The notes beneath the pieces were generated by a model. That model saw only the letters and a list, made by a program, of their open reading frames with translations. It did not search any database and was not told the origin of the DNA. Both the position numbers and the translations under genes were made by a program. From Blastobasis lacticolella (Eukaryota > Arthropoda > Insecta > Lepidoptera > Blastobasidae), in contig LR990044.1 of the NCBI GenBank assembly GCA_905147135.1, positions 13,086,122 to 13,150,121 on the forward strand: DNA of 64,000 bases, given 5' to 3'. This document shows positions 35,544 to 48,372 of this stretch, one piece after another; position 1 is the stretch's first letter, and each line of letters starts with the position of its first letter.

Positions 35544-38500
35544 ATGTCAATAGCTGCAGGCAGAAATATAGTCCCAAACTACAATACAAGTGAAGAGCTT
35601 GCTGCTTTAGAACTGTTCGTGGGGTATCCAGCTGGCCTGCTGGAATTTGCTACTGCCTGCTGCTTCCTGTTCATCATAGTTGGAGTTCCGGGGAACTTGA
35701 TCACCATCTTGGCTTTGGCACGATATAAAAAGGTTAGTGTCAGATTTGCTGTTGTGACTCGTTGTTATTAATTCTCGTAAACTGCAATGTTGTAAAATCA
35801 TCATCCATGACAGGAGATTATTTTATGAATAAACTTTACTTTTAACTAGCTTCTCAGAATAGCTATTCTGTCCAAATTTAACAAAATTATAGTTTTTCGA
35901 CTTTCTGTAAAACCTATGCAATACAAGCCTTCCCATGTGTGCACTGACCCAAAGGTGTATCTGTCGCATCTTCTATACATAATATACATTACAGTCGCTC
36001 TCCTCGTCTGCCTGTCTATCTGTCTGTATTTCCGTTAACTCACTATCAGTCAGAGAATTTCTGTAATTTATAATACATGGATATTGTAGTAAAGAAAAGA
36101 GGAAACCCTTGCGAAGCCGGAGCGGGTCGCCAGTTATTTTAAATTAATAATTTATAATAAATTCATAATAATAATAAATAATCGTGGACAAATTCACACA
36201 GCGCCCATCATCATGCATCTAGCCCCAAACTAAGCAAAGCTTGTACTATGGGTGCTAGCAAACTGATATACTACTTATAATATATATATTTTTTTTAAAT
36301 ACATACTTAATATACACAGAACACGCAGACCCGTAACAGAAATTTACATTCATAATTTCAATTTCTGCCTAGCCGGGAATCGAACCAGGGACCTCTTGCG
36401 TGGCTTACTAGCATGTTGACTACTGAACCACTCAGGTCGTAAAAATTCAGTTCGGACCGACGTTATTGGTTTGGTTTTACATAGCTAGGTACTCTACGTT
36501 ATGTATTGAGTACCTTACGTAGCTCACTTTCAATCCCTGTAAGACCCTTATCATTTAACTTTTCAGCAATGTTCAGCAAAGTACCTTACATGGAATATCA
36601 GATACGGTGTAATTAGTATGATTTATTCCCGCTACATGTCGCGTTGCTGTGCAACTTAATATTTCTGGGGGTAATCAAATTTTACGACGCGTAAAATGGA
36701 CGCCCGGATTCATGGCTATCAGATAACGCGGTTTATTGGCCGCGCGGCGTGATTCCACTGTAAATTTTTGCGGATAGTGTTTTTGCCAATCTCTATATAT
36801 TGGCCTGCTGATTGTTGCTATTGTTTGCTAAATGGGTTGACAGAGATTTTGTGGAATTGGCCTTTTTATTGCCTGATTCTATCAATGACAATTACTTTAC
36901 TGTTGGTTATAACCCGGCACTGAAAAACTTTTAAACGCCCCAGATGTCATCACATAGAATGAGCAGATATGCTCATTCGTCACATGCACATTCATTGTTT
37001 AACAAAGATCAACGTAGAAAACGTACCAACATAACTTATTTACGCACACCAAGAGTAAGACGTGTTTCTTTTGTCACAGATCCACAATGCTACGGCAGTA
37101 TTCATCATCAACCTTTCGGCGTGTGACCTTCTATACTGCCTGTTCGACTTGCCGTTATCAGCTGTGACCTTCTCGATGAGATCCTGGCCTTTTGGAATCG
37201 TCATGTGCAGCATCTTCCCGTTCACCAGATTTGCGCTCTCAGCCGTGGCTCTTGTCACCGTTCTCGCGATCACTGTCAACAGATACATCATGATATCCCA
37301 TCCGAGGTTATACTCCAAGTAAGTATCGCCTTTTTAACGTGAGATATCTCCGTTTCATTTCTCCATTCATAGAAGGTATAGGAATATCTAGGAACCTTTT
37401 ACTCATTCTTACAAATGGAACTCAGAACCCATAGCAGCAAAATGTTCATAATGGATATCTATTCAAATGGGTGAACGTGGAGGTTTCTTTTCCGTGGACA
37501 ACATCTGTTTTACCAACTGACCTCTGACCTACCACTATATACTGTACTATACTAAATTTCATTCCTAACCTTTATTATCATATTTGTTAATACATTGTTA
37601 GTTATTAATTATGACATACGTAATTTTAAACTACATATGTTCTTGGTTGTGGTTATAATATTTATCCTCAGTAAAACAAAACTTGTACGTGGGAAGTTTA
37701 TAATTACGTCATGGCTGTTCAATAATATAATATCATAATATTAAGAGCGTCGGTGGCCGGGCGGTTGAGTATCCGACTTGTAAGCGATAGATAGGTACCG
37801 GGTTCGAATCCCGCTGCGGCCATGTACCAATAACTCTTTTCTGGGTTATGTACATTAGTTAAATTCTAACCGATGCTCTTACGGTGATGGACCACATCGT
37901 AATGAAACCTGCAAATTCAGGCAACTGAATGTGTAACCAATCAATTCAATCTGGTCAGGTTTCCCTGGTAGCAGGGTTACTGAGGTCAGATGGTAGTCGC
38001 TCCACTGTAATTATCTGATCGCCAAATCCATGATCATGGTCAAGGCGGACCCCGGGCCCTCGTCCTCGATAGCACAACCGGGACATTAAAGCTAAGATGA
38101 TAATATTTATTAATTTTTCTGTCATGGAGTGGCGTATAATTTATTTACTTACGTAAATTATGTAATTGTTACGCTTGTACCTACTAACTTCAATCTATAG
38201 GTAGGTAACCTATAATTAAATTCGCCGCTACGCGCACTCCACATGTGGACAGTTCCGCGGGAACACGAGAATATAGAGGGAGTATTCGCCTATATTCGTG
38301 TAGTCCCATGCATGTTTGGCATGTATCGCCTATTTCATAGACAAAGTAGAGATAATTTGTTGTCGTCTCGATTCGATCGATTATATATTTATATTCCTAG
38401 CACTTTATCCCGAAACAGGTTCGGGGTACACTTGACCATGATCCACGATATTAGTAGATCAAGTAAATACAGTAGAGCAGCTGCCATCACCTCTGTGACC

Positions 38501-39570
38501 CTGTTTAAAGCAGATTAACGATATTACACCGATGAATCGATATAATGTCCACGCGTTTTGACACCCACCACATCCTTAATAGGCGAGAATGTAGAGGATC
38601 AACCAAAGTTCCGGCAAAAGTTTCGCCGGAAGTTTCGGCGAACATGTGGAGCGCACTTTAGCCGTGAAAAGTTGTCTGAATTTTTTTTATTACCATAGCT
38701 ACGCAAGTCTACTAAAAAATAAAAAATTTAGCAACACTTATTTATTATTAAAATATACTTTTTATTTTATTTCTCAGATTGTTCCAGCCATACTCACTAG
38801 CGGCTATCATCATCTTCTCGTGGGTATTTCCTCTTGTCATACTGATACCAACCAGTTTTGAAGTATTTGGCCGATTCAGAATTGACCACACTGGACTCTG
38901 TTCTCTCGTGCCCGACCAAAAGGGAAGAAATCCGGCCACAGGGATATTTATCAGCGCTTTTTTGATACCCTACGTTACAATAATAGCGTGTTACTCAAAA
39001 ATATTTTACGTCTCAAGAAAAACAATGAGGAGGTCACGCCCTGCACCTAGAATAAAGAACAAACATGAAGTCGATGACTCCTCCAACCCTACATCAGCGG
39101 AACAGTCCAATACAATCAATGATAACGCAGTTCGCATCTCAGTTGGCAATAACGCGGTCAATTATAAAGCAGTGAAGATTTCACAAAGCCCTAATGTATC
39201 TGTCGCGACCGAGGACAGCGATTCTGCCACTCCTATTGGCCACACGAAAGGCAAAAGCTTAAGAACTACAATTCTCCTAAGAAAAAGGCCAAGGACCAAG
39301 TCCGTCCCAACATCTAGAGATAAACGGCTACTGACAATGATATCAGCAATAATGCTTTCCTTTTTAATATGCCACCTACCGCTAACGATTATAAAAGTGT
39401 ATAGTGATTTTAAACCGCATCCAATTCCTTTCATATTCAGCACAATACTGCGATATTTAACGGCATGTATAAACCCGGTAATTTACGTGGTCATGTCTCA
39501 TGAGTACCGCAGAGCGTACAAAAAAGTTTTATCGTGCAGTAGTAATAACCTTTGTAACCATTGGAGATGA
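35544..39570 (+). CDS. moody-like paralogue, class A GPCR
   Basis: Predicted 406-aa receptor and tandem duplicate of the upstream gene. Exons: 35544-35732, 37080-37318, 38778-39570; introns are 1347 and 1459 bp. Exon 2 is exactly the same length (239 bp) and both introns have the same phases as in moody. It shows ATACCFLFIIVGVPGNLIT (TM1), NLSACDLLYC (TM2), NRY at 130-132, HLPLT in TM6 and NPVIY at 375-379. Intracellular loop 3 is long but unlike that of the first gene (Ser/Thr/Asn-rich, not Pro-rich). The C-terminus is CSSNNLCNHWR. It is more diverged than its neighbour and looks closer to moody than to Tre1. The start is the first ATG in frame; an N-glycosylation site (NTS) lies in the N-terminus. 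Intron 2 carries a SINE and a MITE. Confidence 0.87.
36180..36440 (-). mobile_element. SINE family 2 in paralogue intron 1
   Basis: Minus strand: GACCTGAGTGGTTCAGTAGT head, GGTTCGATTCCCGGC B-box, TTTCTGTTACGGGTCTGCGT body and GGGGCTAGATGCATGATG, ending GAATTTGTCCACGATTATTT. Confidence 0.75.
37745..38102 (+). mobile_element. SINE family 1, full-length copy
   Basis: The best preserved copy: head GCGTCGGTGGCCGGGCGGTT, B-box GGGTTCGAATCCCG, TTAGTTAAATTCTAACCGAT, ACATCGTAATGAAACCTGCA, CTGGTCAGGTTTCCCTGG, CGGACCCCGGGCCCTCGTCC and an AAGCTAAGATGATAAT tail. It sits in intron 2 of the moody-like paralogue in the sense direction. Confidence 0.85.
38225..38662. mobile_element. MITE with imperfect inverted ends in paralogue intron 2
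   Basis: The left end CGCGCACTCCACATGTGGAC and the reverse complement of the right end (GTGCGCTCCACATGTTCGCC, near 38632-38655) match imperfectly. The 3' part contains nested TTCGCCGGAAGTTTCGGCGA. A SINE family 1 fragment lies inside (38420-38508, minus). Confidence 0.55.
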
Positions 39571-39771
39571 TCATTCGAGTTTATTGTTTGGGGAGGATCA
39601 TAGAAAACTGACGACAACGCAAAGTTGTCGTGGAAACTTTGGTAAATGTAGAAAGTGCTAGGTCTAAGATTGCTGTTATGGGAAGTAAATAGAAAGGCCG
39701 TCCCGAACGTTAATGTAGATGGGATTTTTATAAAAATGACGTATAGCGAGAAGTAAAGTTAAGATAACACA

Positions 39772-39777
39772 AATAAA
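39772..39777 (+). promoter_or_regulatory. Candidate polyadenylation signal of the moody-like paralogue
   Basis: AATAAA about 200 bp after the stop codon; no other gene lies between. Confidence 0.45.
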
Positions 39778-40339
39778 AACATTTATCTGCAAAAGAATGG
39801 TGTAGTTATAAGTAGACTAAGTGTTAAGCCATTCCAAAAAATGTTGTTTGTATTAAAAGCTTGCCAGAAAGCTTTCATCTCGGTGTAGCAATTCTTACTA
39901 CAATACCTTTACGTATACCGTATATCAAATTCACTGTGACGTAAATCATTTTTGTTTAGGTACAATATTACAAACATTATATCTTCAAACTATGTACTTT
40001 GAGAGGCTTTATCATCAATAATATTTTATATGCACTCATATTTTAGGTTCCTATTAATTTATATTGTTTATATGTTTGCAGAGATTCCTAGACACGAATA
40101 TATCAAACTGTAATTTTCATAAATGTCTAGATTACTTCATTTAATAAAGCAACAGATTACAATACCTACTTGATGAAAATTAAAAACAAAAATCAAAACA
40201 CAAATGTGTGAATTAACTTTGTAATTACGTTTGATCGTACTAATATTAGTTTGTATGTTTGTTACTCAATCATACAAAAACGGCTCAATGGATTTGGATG
40301 AAAGGCACATAGATGGATTTTAACCTTAGGGTCCTCCAT

Positions 40340-40630
40340 AAGTCACACTGCAGTAGGAATCAATCTTTGCATTTCGCATTCATCGACCTGCAGATGGCCT
40401 TCGACAGTGCCCCTCGGGAGGTAATCTGATGGACTCTGAGATCAAAGACTGTGCCCGAGACGTATATTAAGATTATCAAGGATATGTATGCTAACACAGA
40501 AACCGTCATCAAATCTATCATAGGCCATACGATGTCAAGTCCCGAATCTTGGGCTATATGGCAGGAGCTCACAGCAGTCACATGTGACCCGAAATACCGA
40601 TCAAGCTCAAGGGGCTAATATACATAGACA
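40340..40630 (+). pseudogene. RTE-like reverse transcriptase relic
   Basis: Plus strand: LHFAFIDLQMAFDSAPREVI, stop, WTLRSKTVPETYIKIIKDMY. FIDxxxAFDxxPRxVI is the catalytic A box region of RTE-type polymerases. It ends with the segment also found at 4485-4570. Confidence 0.7.
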
Positions 40631-40734
40631 TTATTTATTTTGACATCATATAAATCCATAAGATTTACATATTAAGGTCATTTTACAAGATATACAAATT
40701 ACATAAGAGCATTATTAGGCATATGATACTTTAC

Positions 40735-40935
40735 GACTGCGCCAAGCACGAGAAGGACAGGTCGGCCCAAGAAGCGATGGCCTGACGTCGTCAAGAATGA
40801 CATGCGAACCAACAAGCTTACCACCAAGGATGCCAAAGACCGAGCGAAGTGGGCCAAAAAGAGCAGGAAGGCGGATCCCGGGCCCTCGCGTGCCGCGCGG
40901 GAGCGCAGCCGGGACATAACGTCGAGATGATGATG
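40735..40935 (+). pseudogene. RTE-like ORF tail and retroposon 3' end
   Basis: Plus strand: TGRPKKRWPDVVKNDMRTNK then AKDRAKWAKKSRKADPGPSR, followed by the GGGACATAACGTCGAGATGA plus ATGATG end. This is the C-terminal stretch of the RTE-type polymerase directly joined to its 3' terminus. Confidence 0.7.
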
Positions 40936-40954
40936 ATACTTCACTTCTGCGAAA

Positions 40955-41350
40955 TATAGCCGGCGCTAGCGAAGCCCGTCCGCGAAAATCACGCCAACGA
41001 AATGAAAACGCGGCGGATGATGTGTGGCGTTAAGCGACTTGATCAAGTGCATAACGAGCAGATCCGTGGCAGGATTGGCGTGAAATATCGCAGATAAGAT
41101 CGGTGGCCCGCTTGCCTGTTTGCCTACCGTATGACATAAAAAAAAAAAAAAGAGGCACGCATTGCGTAAGCCCCAGGTGTCTAAACCTGTCTATATCAGA
41201 AAAGAGATTTCGAGTGACACCCAAGAAGCGATGGACTGACGTCGCCGAGTCGGACGCGAGAGCCAACGGCAAATGCGGTGAGGATGCCGAAGCTCAGGCA
41301 AAGTGGAGAAGAAAAAGTAGGCAAGCGGACCCTGGTAGAAGCCGGTATTA
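40955..41350 (+). pseudogene. RTE-like relic interrupted by a poly-A retroposon end
   Basis: MKTRRMMCGVKRLDQVHNEQ and IRGRIGVKY are followed by a 50-bp poly-A retroposon end (41098-41153, same family as the insertion in EST-E). RVTPKKRWTDVAESDARANG and EDAEAQAKWRRKSRQADPGR come next. Parts of one polymerase C-terminus are recognisable on both sides. Confidence 0.6.
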
Positions 41351-41540
41351 AACGCTCGAATGGTGATGATAGTGTAGAACCTGGATTAACACAAAGGTTA
41401 CAAATTATCCCGAAATTCAAAGTAGTTCACACGGTATCACTCTATAACCGGATTTCTAAAGCCACATGGACGAAATCGCTGGCGAAAGCTAGTTACGACA
41501 TATTTAGATTGATTCATTCATCTTTTTCGACCGGTAGGTA

Positions 41541-43770
41541 GATGTGGATTTTCAACCCTAAACTTTTGCTAAATTGCTTCTGCAAGATCACTTGTCATTT
41601 GACTAAAACATTACTTTTAACTTTAGTTAAACTAGATAAATTTTGTATGTGAACGCAAATTGTAAGTATTGGTAGACAAGGAAAAACTTAATTATGAAGG
41701 GAAGTTAATATAATAGAGTATGTAGGCACCTAACCTAGTTTACGCAATATAGTTGCAATTACATAATAAAAATTCTTTAGGACGTCAGTCCGTAGTGACG
41801 AAGGTTCTTTTCAAGGAAATTTGCATTTGCAAGGCATTGATAACATAATTACAATTATGTAGTTAAGTATATAATATAATATACAGTTAATGAACTCTTA
41901 AGAATATACAAATTTATAAGATGTTTGTCGTACTAAGTGTACCTACAATATCAATGTGTGATATTATTGTAAATAAGGGTGTCTAAAAGACATTTTGTCG
42001 ATAACGTTGAATCGATATTTTGAATCGATTAGGGTGCTGCGAGTTACTCGCTCGTGCCATAGAACTCTGGATTTGTAGCGGCTACTCCCTGCGTCTACGC
42101 GGTGTAGGTAGATACTTTAGATCCATTACAAATCAATTTAGATTACAATGTAACTTTATTGTACTCATCGAGTTGCTAAGTTCTCTTCAACTTTAGAATC
42201 TCAATTTTGTACCCACTTACTGCTAGTCGCTACTCCTTCGCTGAAACAACTTTCAGTGTGTATTAAATCAGAATAATATCTACGTGTTTCTTAATAAATA
42301 ATTCACTTTTGAAATGCCGCCCTAGCTTTCCCTTTGTCATGCTACATTGCTTTTCTGTTCATTATTTGAATATAACCAATCCGGTTTAGTTACCATTTGT
42401 TTTTTCTTTTATAGTAACAACCTCTTCTACTACGCTAATTTAGATACCCCAGGATCAGATTTTGTAAAGCCTTAATTTTATTTTATGTCTGAATAGTCCA
42501 ACCTTTGGCATTCCGTGACGGTTTATTAGTTTTATTTTACAAGACAAGATAAATTCATAAATCCAGGTAGAATCCTCAAATTCTCTTCACAATGTAATTG
42601 CTATAACTAGTGACAAGTAAGAAGAGACTTGGCGGGTCATATGGTTAGACTTGCGCTGTATACGATTAAATGCGCGAAATTTTCTCCACTGCCATTTGAC
42701 AAGTCTCTTCTTTCATGACGCGGGTTGTACCACATCGTATTTTGTCTGGAATATTTGAAATATGCAGGTACATGGTGTAAACTTGGGGAATGTAGATTAT
42801 GTTATCAAATAAGATTTGCCGATTTATAAACAATGTCCAAAGACCATGTATACCTACCGAAGGATTTTTACGAATAACAGATTTATTTGTTGATTTATGT
42901 ATTTCATGTTATAAAAAATAAGAATGGATCTGAGATATATCAATATATATTCTATAAGTTTATTTAAAATTTGATTTATTAACAGTTTTCTAGCTGCATA
43001 TAGTATACCTATTTATAAAGTAAGAATGTTCTAGTCTTAAGAAACTCATTGTCATTATAAAAATAATGACACATAAACGAAATCCAAAGGTAATTTATTT
43101 TGATACACCTACAAAATAAGTTTGATACTTAATACGACAAATTGTTCTTACATAGTTTCTATAATAATTATTTGTTTTAACAATGAACCTCATTCTTTGT
43201 AATACTTTAAGTACCTAATATGGCTAAACAACCATCAACTATCTATGTATAATTAAATTAGAAATACCAGGGAATATACTCAAACTCTTCACTATAACCA
43301 CAGCACAGCATCAGTGCAATAAGTTTCATTCGACCTTTGTTAGAATTTTATCATAACGGACAAGATCCTAGACCTAGTACATGGCATTAATATACTTATT
43401 ATGTATATTTTGCATGGCTATTAATACTTATTTATATAAATGTACTAAAATATGGCTAATGATACTTAGCTGATGTACGCTATGTAATTTATTGTTGTTA
43501 CATAGCAAAAGTAAGATCGAACACCAAACAAGTAGAAAGTAAAGACCAAACCCCTGGGGCCACAGCAACCCATAAACCATTGTACTTACCAAAGATTTTA
43601 GAAAATAAAGTAATTAATGGTTAACCGAGTCGACTTTTATTTCTGTTGATAATACTGACCCTGCCGCGAAAGATTTACATAGCTAACTGTTGGATGGACA
43701 TCATGAGTAAGTAATAAGAATTCTGCTAATGTCTGATGTTTTATTATACTAATCTATCTATGCTATCTTC
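41541..43770. other. AT-rich intergenic region, nothing recognised
   Basis: No open frame above 60 codons and no match to the repeat families seen elsewhere in the window. A GAATCGAT-rich spot lies at 42.0 kb. I see no gene here. Confidence 0.5.
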
Positions 43771-43774
43771 TGGA

Positions 43775-44036
43775 TAGTCGATGGCCTATGAGCGAGATGT
43801 ACCGAGTACGATCCCCAGTGTCGCCATGCCACCAATGACTTTTCCGAGTTATATACATTAGTTAAACAATTCAATGCTTTTACGGTGTTTTCCCTCACCT
43901 TAAGAACATCGGTTAGCATTCAACTAATGTACATAACTCAGAAAAGAGTCATTGATACATGGCCGCAGTGGGGCGAACCCGGTTCCTCTCGTTTACGAAT
44001 CGGATACCTGAACCATTCGGCCACCGACGCTCCTCA
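43775..44036. mobile_element. Head-to-head pair of SINE family 1 fragments
   Basis: A plus-strand head (about 43785-43886: ACCGAGTACGATCCCCAGTG then CCACCAATGACTTTTCCGAG) meets a minus-strand copy of the same region (43888-44036). The minus copy contains CTAATGTACATAACTCAGAA, GGGGCGAACCCGG and GGCCACCGACGCTCC. The join is near TGCTTTTACGGTGTTTTCCC, making an imperfect palindrome of about 260 bp. Confidence 0.7.
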
Positions 44037-45339
44037 AACGTACCTATAAATAAAGGCCTACCTACCTATAAAAATGACAAAGTTGACATCATCTATAAAA
44101 CAGTAAGTATTCGAGCCTAGATACCAAATAGATGATACACGATTGTTTACAATAGAACAAACTTAAGAGTCTCGATCTCTAATAAAACGCATCATTTTGT
44201 ATACAAGCCCCTGTGTAGCCTAAAATTTGTTCGACATAAAAAAACAATATGGAAAACATTAAAGTACATACTTATTCAACTGATTAGTAGACAATCAAGT
44301 AAGTATTTACTACTGTAGGTACTTACCTACAGTAGTACAGACAGTCTTCAAACCGGCAATATTGAATTTCAACGAACAAAAAGTTTGTTATCAAGTTGGC
44401 TCGGCGTGTATAATAAATATTACCATGCTAAGTCCGAATTTGCAAAATGAATGTTATTTTGTGGTGGAACTAAATGTTTTGAAATAATTTGAAAACTGAG
44501 TAACGGAACACCTATCAGACAATCCTGGAGACCACACTTCACAGCAGCGGCTTTTTTTTTACACCCTCCGGTTTTGCGGTTGGGAGGGAGGAGGTGAACT
44601 CTCATGAGTACCATCCGACCGGCCGGACTGGTTATGCACGACTCGCCAGAAAAACCTAGGCGCATACGAACTAAACACCCCCTGGGAGCACCTGTAGCCG
44701 GTAAGGCTTTCCAGGTTTAACACACACACGCTGCAGCGGCCTGTTTGACGCCTTTTTATGTAGAAAGTACAGAGCCAAAAACTTATCTGACCCGCAGCCC
44801 GACCGCCTATTATTTGAATTAAACGTTGCCCTCTTCTAGCAATAGGATATATTTACAACATTATTATCAGTTTAGAGCAAGTATATATGATGGGCAAGTA
44901 TTCAGATATACTACTATATACTTTATATTATAGTCAGAAGGAGATGCATTTCGATCATGATTGTAATCGACTTCAATTTATTTGTCAGTTTGACGAATTA
45001 GTTCGTAGTATTGTTGATGTCTTCCATACGAAAGAGAGAAAAAGAGATAATGAAACGAAAAATACGTGGCTATACGAAATATTATCAAGATCAAGATAAA
45101 CAAATCACTGGTAGTCATGGGACTACTGGTAAACATAGACTCATGGAAAAAAGACTACCATTTCTCTTTAGGGACTAAGGCACGTCACGCACAACAGTCA
45201 CGGTGCGGGAGTAATACACGGGTGCGAATGCCGAAAGCACGAATGTGCTGCATCCCAGTGTGCGAATAACCTAAATAATAATGGGCAATTACTGACTGCA
45301 ATATAATTATCTGAAAATACCTTTGGCTTCAAGCGAGGG

Positions 45340-46170
45340 ATATCAACAGAGAATGCTGTCATGAAATTCTAGTGAAAATAATATTGAGTTTCTTGACTTA
45401 TGCAAGGCCTTCGATACGATTTCTACTACCATCCTAATTTAAAAGTTAGAAAGCACGGGAGAGCAATGCCACGCGCTCAATATATTTGAGGATTATCTTC
45501 AGAGTCATACTCATTGTACAAAGATGGGGTCAGTGGTTAGCCATGAGGAAAGCATTGCTTTTGGTGTCTCCCAGGGGAGCATTCTGGGCCTTACCCTTTT
45601 TCTAATTTATATTAATAACATATGTGAGCTATTCCTTCCCCACACTGAGATTAATGTATATGCGGATGACACAGTATTGCTCAAGTATGTCATGACGTAT
45701 GGCTTATGGCATTTTGGAAAACGGCAAAAGGGGTTGTTGAAGCGTCTCTTCGTGTAGTCATGCATAACCTAAGGGAAAACCTGCTTTATTTACTCTTAAC
45801 CTGGGGAAAGCCAATGTAATACGTTTCTCTCTGAGAAAATCCAATTAGGACCCTCAAACTGCGTCCCCATTAATTGCCCACCACTGCCCAACTGTGTCGA
45901 ATGCTTGCGACTGTAAACCGCTTACCATGGTAAGTCATATCAAGTATTTGGATGTCTACATCGATGAGAGACTCCTAAAGAAAAGACGTGGTATGAAAGT
46001 GAGTAACACTGTCCCCTACCGAACCACTTCGACAAGGAAACAATATCCAGTTATGAGTTGCATACTCTATAACATAATAAACAAAGAGCCTATGACTGGT
46101 TACCAACTAAAAATAAAGGTACAATCCTGGCTTGCAAATGTAGGTTACGATGACAGGAGGCTATGATTGT
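45340..46170 (+). pseudogene. Jockey/L2-type LINE reverse transcriptase relic
   Basis: Plus strand: FLDLCKAFDTISTTIL, then AFGVSQGSILGLTLFLIYIN, VYADDTVLL (YADD box near 45655), KPLTMVSHIKYLDVYIDERL and a C-terminal YPVMSCILYNIINKEP. Stops and frameshifts separate the pieces. The order and motifs match a non-LTR polymerase distinct from the intact-looking LINE in EST-C. Confidence 0.75.
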
Positions 46171-46195
46171 GTGATGTTAAAATCGAGACCACTGA

Positions 46196-46296
46196 TACAC
46201 ATACATCCACTCAAACTACACACACATACCACATACACGCACGCACGCATCCACACATAAATACACGTACACACAAATACACAACGCACACACATG
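46196..46296. repeat. (CA)n-rich low-complexity stretch
   Basis: Imperfect ACACAC/ACATAC/ACGCACGC run directly after the LINE relic, probably part of its 3' region. Confidence 0.7.
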
Positions 46297-47374
46297 GCTA
46301 AAAATCATATTTTTGATATGCTCATAAGACGGATTACGGTCACCTATAGTACAGGGTAACCTAATTTAGGGGGCAGTAAATCAAAATGTGGTTAACACAT
46401 TTTAGTGCCTGAATAATTTCTATGATTGTGTGATGCTAAAATGTGTATGCTCAAATACACGCTTGGCCGTGGGATGTCCGACAGAGAAGACAGAAACTTC
46501 TCCAAAATTAAACGTAAAGTAAAAAATGCTTGAAAGTCTGGGCTTCACACCGCATAAATAGTAGAGAATACTAGGTATAGAAATCTCCCCAATTTATAGG
46601 TATCGTGCAAAGCAACGAATGTCTTCAACAGACAAATACCACGGACCAGCTAAAACCGCGTAGGCCAGAAAAGTGATAGCAGCGTTTTCTATTCAATCTC
46701 CAACCTGACTGCTAGCAGGTAAATACCTAGGTAAATGTGGAGATTAGGACCAACCCTCCATTAATATGGAGCATGCTCAAATCTAGCGGTGGTGATTTGT
46801 TCTGGACTGGTTGATTCCTAATTGATTTATTATGTTCGAAATTCCAGGTGATCTGCCGTCGTGACTGCACGTAGGTGCAGACCTACGTAGCAAGAAATGT
46901 TAATGTGATCAATATTACACCCACTTAGCGTGTTGGAAATCTCCTAACATCTCACCTGGTGTTAAGTGACGAAGCGGCCGGAGATGGAACTTGCCTGTTC
47001 TAGGAACAGTCTATTCACTATAGCCCTGAAGACGTCTAGCTTACAGTGATCAAGGAACATACTCGCAGGCAACGTGTTCTAAGTTATGTTCTTTTACACA
47101 CCTTTTGCGCGAAAACAATATTTACATTATATGTCATAAACGTATATCATATCATTAGGTCATGCTTACTGTCAAACAATTTATAAAACAACAACAAAAC
47201 ATTAAGTATTATCGAATATTTAATATAAATGGATAATTTGTAATTACCTACCTATATCACAGAAATCAAAATAATATTGACTTGTCTTGATAATGAAATT
47301 AGTTATTTTAATAGTATGCAGACTGTACACTGTTATGTACATACTCCTATCTATTACTTGAACAATAATCGATA

Positions 47375-47560
47375 CTCTTATGGTGAGGGAAACTTGTGTT
47401 ACCATGATCCAATTTGGTCAGGTACCCTTGTTAACAGGGTCACGGAGGTCAAATGGCAGTCGCTCCACTGGAATTACCTGATTACTCTTCCAATTCCCGG
47501 ACCCTCGGCCCTCGCACGCGTGGGTACACGCGAGAGATTGACGCCTAAGCAAAGTAGTTA
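47375..47560 (+). mobile_element. SINE family 1, truncated copy
   Basis: Contains CTCTTATGGTGAGGGAAAC, ACCATGATCCAATTTGGTCA, GGGTCACGGAGGTCAAATGG and a GAGATTGACGCCTAAGC tail; the tRNA-like head is missing. Confidence 0.7.
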
Positions 47561-47721
47561 AGTAGGTACCACGTGATCACATTGAAACCTATTTTATTTT
47601 AAAAATTGCTAAGTATGTATGACCTGCAAGCAGTAGTATATCTAGAGATATTAATCTGCTTTTCAGCATTACGTGGGTATTAATATCTACAAAGATAATC
47701 CTGGTGCAAGTAAGTAATATT

Positions 47722-47771
47722 GAAGTATTATTTCCTTACTTTGCTGATACAAAGTAAGGAAATAATACTTC
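47722..47771. repeat. Perfect 22-bp inverted repeat with 6-nt loop
   Basis: The arms 47722-47743 (GAAGTATTATTTCCTTACTT...) and 47750-47771 are exact reverse complements around the loop CTGATA. It lies about 590 bp downstream of the EST-C polyadenylation signal. It could be a hairpin RNA locus, a cruciform-prone site or a mobile element centre. Confidence 0.8.
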
Positions 47772-48366
47772 CCTTTGCTCCCAAGAACACTTTCTTATCC
47801 GATAGTGAGTTACTGTGCTGTCATTTCCTGAAACATGCCTTTTTTCTCACTATTCCACCAATTCGTCGGCCGCCTTTCGAGGTGCCGATTACTATCCGTC
47901 CGTGTTTGAGGATGGATTTCTGATAGTAACACTAGAGCTCATTAGAGGTTTCGCCCTTTGCGCTCCAATCGAGGCCTTCGGCTGCCTCCATGAACTTCTG
48001 GCTCATGCTGCTCAAAGTCCACCACTTAATAGACGGTACGTACCGTTCTGCCGCAGGCCGTCTACTACTTACCCGGACGTCCATGACAAGGACTCGGTGC
48101 TGTTTAGTGAGGCATTACCCCTGAATGATAAGCAATTATTATTATATTAGACTCAATATAATTTATACGGGCTTAGAACGGTAAAAGTCAGTAGTCTATG
48201 AGTGTAACCGTATGGTTATTATTATTTTCTATATTCTTTTCCTTTGTGTTTTTGTACTTATCTAAATACTTGGTGTAAGGTACCTACTTAAGTAAAGGGA
48301 TTGAAGGGTGAGTCATGAAACGAAACGTTGTCGCATTCATTACAAGCACAATATAATACAAAATCA

Positions 48367-48372
48367 TTTATT
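48367..48372 (-). promoter_or_regulatory. Polyadenylation signal of EST-C
   Basis: AATAAA on the minus strand, 110 bp after the stop position of EST-C exon 3. It is at the same relative place as in EST-A, within homologous 3' flanks. Confidence 0.55.

Noticed and set aside
40699..41420. Minus-strand open frames over 40.7-41.4 kb
   Set aside because: They are shadows of the plus-strand RTE polymerase relics, whose motifs are recognisable.
47815..48150. 111-codon plus-strand open frame as a gene
   Set aside because: No recognisable domain, no splice or promoter context and low-quality composition; left unassigned.
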